A DNA stretch of 8,231 nucleotides. Source: Treponema sp. UBA7590 (GTDB lineage: Bacteria; Spirochaetota; Spirochaetia; Treponematales; Treponemataceae). Both the position numbers and the translations under genes were made by a program. Positions 7,401 through 8,231 of the stretch are shown here, in pieces (position 1 is the first letter of the stretch; every line of letters starts with the position of its first letter). The notes below the pieces were generated by a model that had not been told where the DNA came from, did not search any database, and saw nothing but the letters and a program-made list of their open reading frames with translations. The stretch is taken from NCBI GenBank assembly GCA_002478955.1, contig DLKK01000034.1:1-8231 (forward strand), in the 5' to 3' direction.

Positions 7401-8231
7401 CGCAAAGAATCGAACGGAGGGTTTGTAACCTGCGCAAAAAGCTGCTTAAAATAAGAATAAAGTGGCGGATGCTTATCGCTCATGCACGCAAGCGGAGTGT
7501 CAACGCCCATCGCGCCAGTCGGTTCAACACCAGTTTTTGCCATCGGCAAAACCATTTCATTCACATCCTCGTAGTTCCAGCCAAAAGCGCGGTACATACG
7601 ATCGCGCTCTTCCTGCGTATAAACCGGAATTTTTTTGTTAGGAATCGCAAGGTCAGAAAGATGAACCAGATTTGTATCAAGCCATTCACCAAAAGGATGC
7701 TCAGAAGCGTAAAGTTTCTTCGCCTCCTCATCAGAAATTATTTTTTTCTGCTTTGTGTCAACCAGAAGAATTCTTCCAGGCTGAAGACGAGATTTTTTCT
7801 CAATATTTTCCTCTGGAATATCAAGACAACCAACCTCTGAGGAAAGAATCAGCATTCCATCTTTTGTAATGTAATAACGAGAAGGTCTAAGTCCATTTCG
7901 GTCAAGGGTTGCGCCAAGAACATCACCATCGCTAAAAAGAACAGCCGCAGGACCATCCCAAGGCTCCATCATTGTCGCATAATAATGATAGAAATCACGC
8001 TTTTCAGAATCCATTGTTGTGTCATTTTTCCACGGCTCAGGAATGCAGACCATAACAGCCAGCGGAAGCGGCATTCCGTTCATAACAAGAAATTCAAGAG
8101 TATTGTCAAGCCGCGCAGAATCAGAACCGTCAGGATTTATCGCCGGAAGGATTTTCTTCATATCCTCATCAGAAAGAACCTCAGACTTCAAAGTTTCTTC
8201 CCGCGCAAGCATTCTGTCCGCATTTCCTCGG
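4439..8231 (-). CDS. gltB: Glutamate synthase large (alpha) subunit (partial, 5' end beyond right edge)
   Basis: GltB makes two glutamates from glutamine and 2-oxoglutarate, using electrons from GltD. The window holds the last 1263 codons; the frame is open to the edge and reads RGNADRMLAREE, matching the family's RGN...ARE region, so the ATG at 8212 is not the true start. About 230-250 N-terminal residues, with the catalytic cysteine of the glutaminase, are missing. In visible-residue numbering: the end of the class-II amidotransferase domain (EPWDGP 89-94, DRNGLRP 110-116); the central domain (SDKHPPLYSYFKQLFAQVTN, about 251-270); the FMN synthase domain (GAMSYGS 624-630, GHDGGTG 788-794); the [3Fe-4S] motif C865-x5-C871-x4-C876 in CAMMRVCNLDTCPFG; and the C-terminal GXGXG domain (GGGGQSFGAF from 1035, then GDANDYLGKGLSGGK). 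No frameshift or lost motif. The promoter lies outside the window. Confidence 0.98.
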   Translation of the reverse strand, partial: RGNADRMLAREETLKSEVLSDEDMKKILPAINPDGSDSARLDNTLEFLVMNGMPLPLAVMVCIPEPWKNDTTMDSEKRDFYHYYATMMEPWDGPAAVLFSDGDVLGATLDRNGLRPSRYYITKDGMLILSSEVGCLDIPEENIEKKSRLQPGRILLVDTKQKKIISDEEAKKLYASEHPFGEWLDTNLVHLSDLAIPNKKIPVYTQEERDRMYRAFGWNYEDVNEMVLPMAKTGVEPTGAMGVDTPLACMSDKHPPLYSYFKQLFAQVTNPPFDSLREKIVTDTTVYVGSDGNLLKPEGKNCTVLEINNPILTGVDMLKIKNMKKPGFKVVTISLLYYKGGSLQQALDDLLISVDREYKNGANVMVLSDRGVDENHVAIPSLLAVSAVEQHLVRTKKRTAISIILESAEIRDVHQSAMCLGYGARAINPYLAHECIAELIDQKLLDKDYHTAIDDYNKAIINGIVKIAAKMGISTVQSYQSAQIFEAVGISKEVIDKYFTNTVSRVGGIGIKEIEEDVNFHHNKAFDPLGLTVNTHLDSVGMHKLRRGPNAEDHLYSPETIIALQESTRNSDYARFKEYTSLVDDNSHPHTLRAMLDFNYDEGKSVPIDEVEPVSEIVKRFKTGAMSYGSISEEAHRCMALAMNHLHGKSNSGEGGEKPERLGTEANSAIKQVASGRFGVTEEYLLSAKEIQIKMAQGAKPGEGGHLPGKKVYPWIAQTRYATPGVSLISPPPHHDIYSIEDLAQLIYDLKNANRAARISVKLVSEAGVGTIAAGVAKAGAQVILISGHDGGTGAAPISSIHHAGLPWELGLAETHQTLIQNGLRSRVVIETDGKLMSGRDVAIACLLGAEEFGFATAPLITMGCAMMRVCNLDTCPFGVATQNSELRKRFTGKPEYVENFMKFIAEELREYMAKLGVRTLDEMCGRTDLLKLKEKQGFKRANLVDLSRIIGYRAPEGSKTHFYPEDVFNFGLEKTVDEKDLLKSFEKAAKSKKGVFNVKITSTDRTLGTILGSEIQKRFGNSLPEDSFVVNAAGGGGQSFGAFIPKGLTMHLTGDANDYLGKGLSGGKIVVSAPKNVTFKPEENIIIGNVALFGATSGEAFINGIAGERFCVRNSGATAVVEGCGDHGLEYMTGGTAVILGPTGRNLAAGMSGGTAYVLDMNHSLYKRLNKQLVTMSEVTDEHDIQIIKSLVEKHVKETGSGLGAKILKDFEKEYLPHFKKIVPNDYHKMLVEISKAEERGLKHDEAVLESFYTTTGQKRVG

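Noticed and set aside
7058..7840. 260-codon open frame on the plus strand opposite gltB
   Set aside because: It is antisense to the conserved glutaminase and central domains of GltB, is very rich in Arg, Lys and Asn, and shows no recognisable domain. It is a shadow frame.
8210..8212. ATG at 8212 as the start of gltB
   Set aside because: The frame stays open to the window edge with family-matching residues upstream, and the N-terminal glutaminase region would be missing.

Overview
The window looks like an ordinary chromosomal segment of a moderately AT-rich bacterium. All four recognisable genes lie on the minus strand. Read in the direction of transcription (right to left) they are gltB (5' end cut off by the right edge), gltD, a 296-bp non-coding gap, a small M50-family intramembrane metalloprotease, and uvrA (3' end cut off by the left edge). 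The protein families do not fix the taxon. A Treponema-like spirochaete is my best guess, from the general look of the proteins and the hairpin-rich spacer; a clostridial Firmicute is the main alternative. This rests on recollection, not on a search.

Right part (2912-8231): gltB and gltD encode the large and small subunits of NADPH-type glutamate synthase (GOGAT). They are 15 nt apart and gltD has a clear AGGAG ribosome binding site, so they form an operon. GltB uses glutamine-derived ammonia and 2-oxoglutarate to make glutamate. GltD supplies the electrons through FAD and iron-sulfur centres. All key motifs visible in both subunits are intact.

Middle (2616-2911): the gap holds no convincing gene but is densely structured. 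In order from gltD it has a 7-bp hairpin just after the stop codon, a 46-bp direct repeat present 2.4 times (each unit made of two small inverted repeats), two further hairpins, a perfect 13+13-nt palindrome, and a small 5-bp hairpin before the protease gene. No hairpin carries a proper U-tract in the direction of transcription. This is the least explained part of the window and the main target of the hunt.

Left part (1-1973): the M50 protease ends 18 nt before the GTG start of uvrA, so the two may be co-transcribed. UvrA is the damage-recognition ATPase of nucleotide excision repair. The first 651 codons are visible and are open throughout, with intact Walker A, zinc-binding, ABC signature and Walker B motifs of the first ATPase. 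The window ends inside the Walker A of the second ATPase.

I saw no tRNA or rRNA, insertion sequence, CRISPR array, integrase, toxin-antitoxin or phage gene. The many open frames on the plus strand are antisense shadows of these conserved genes. I do not see a new multi-gene system here; the repeat-rich spacer is the only candidate for something undescribed.
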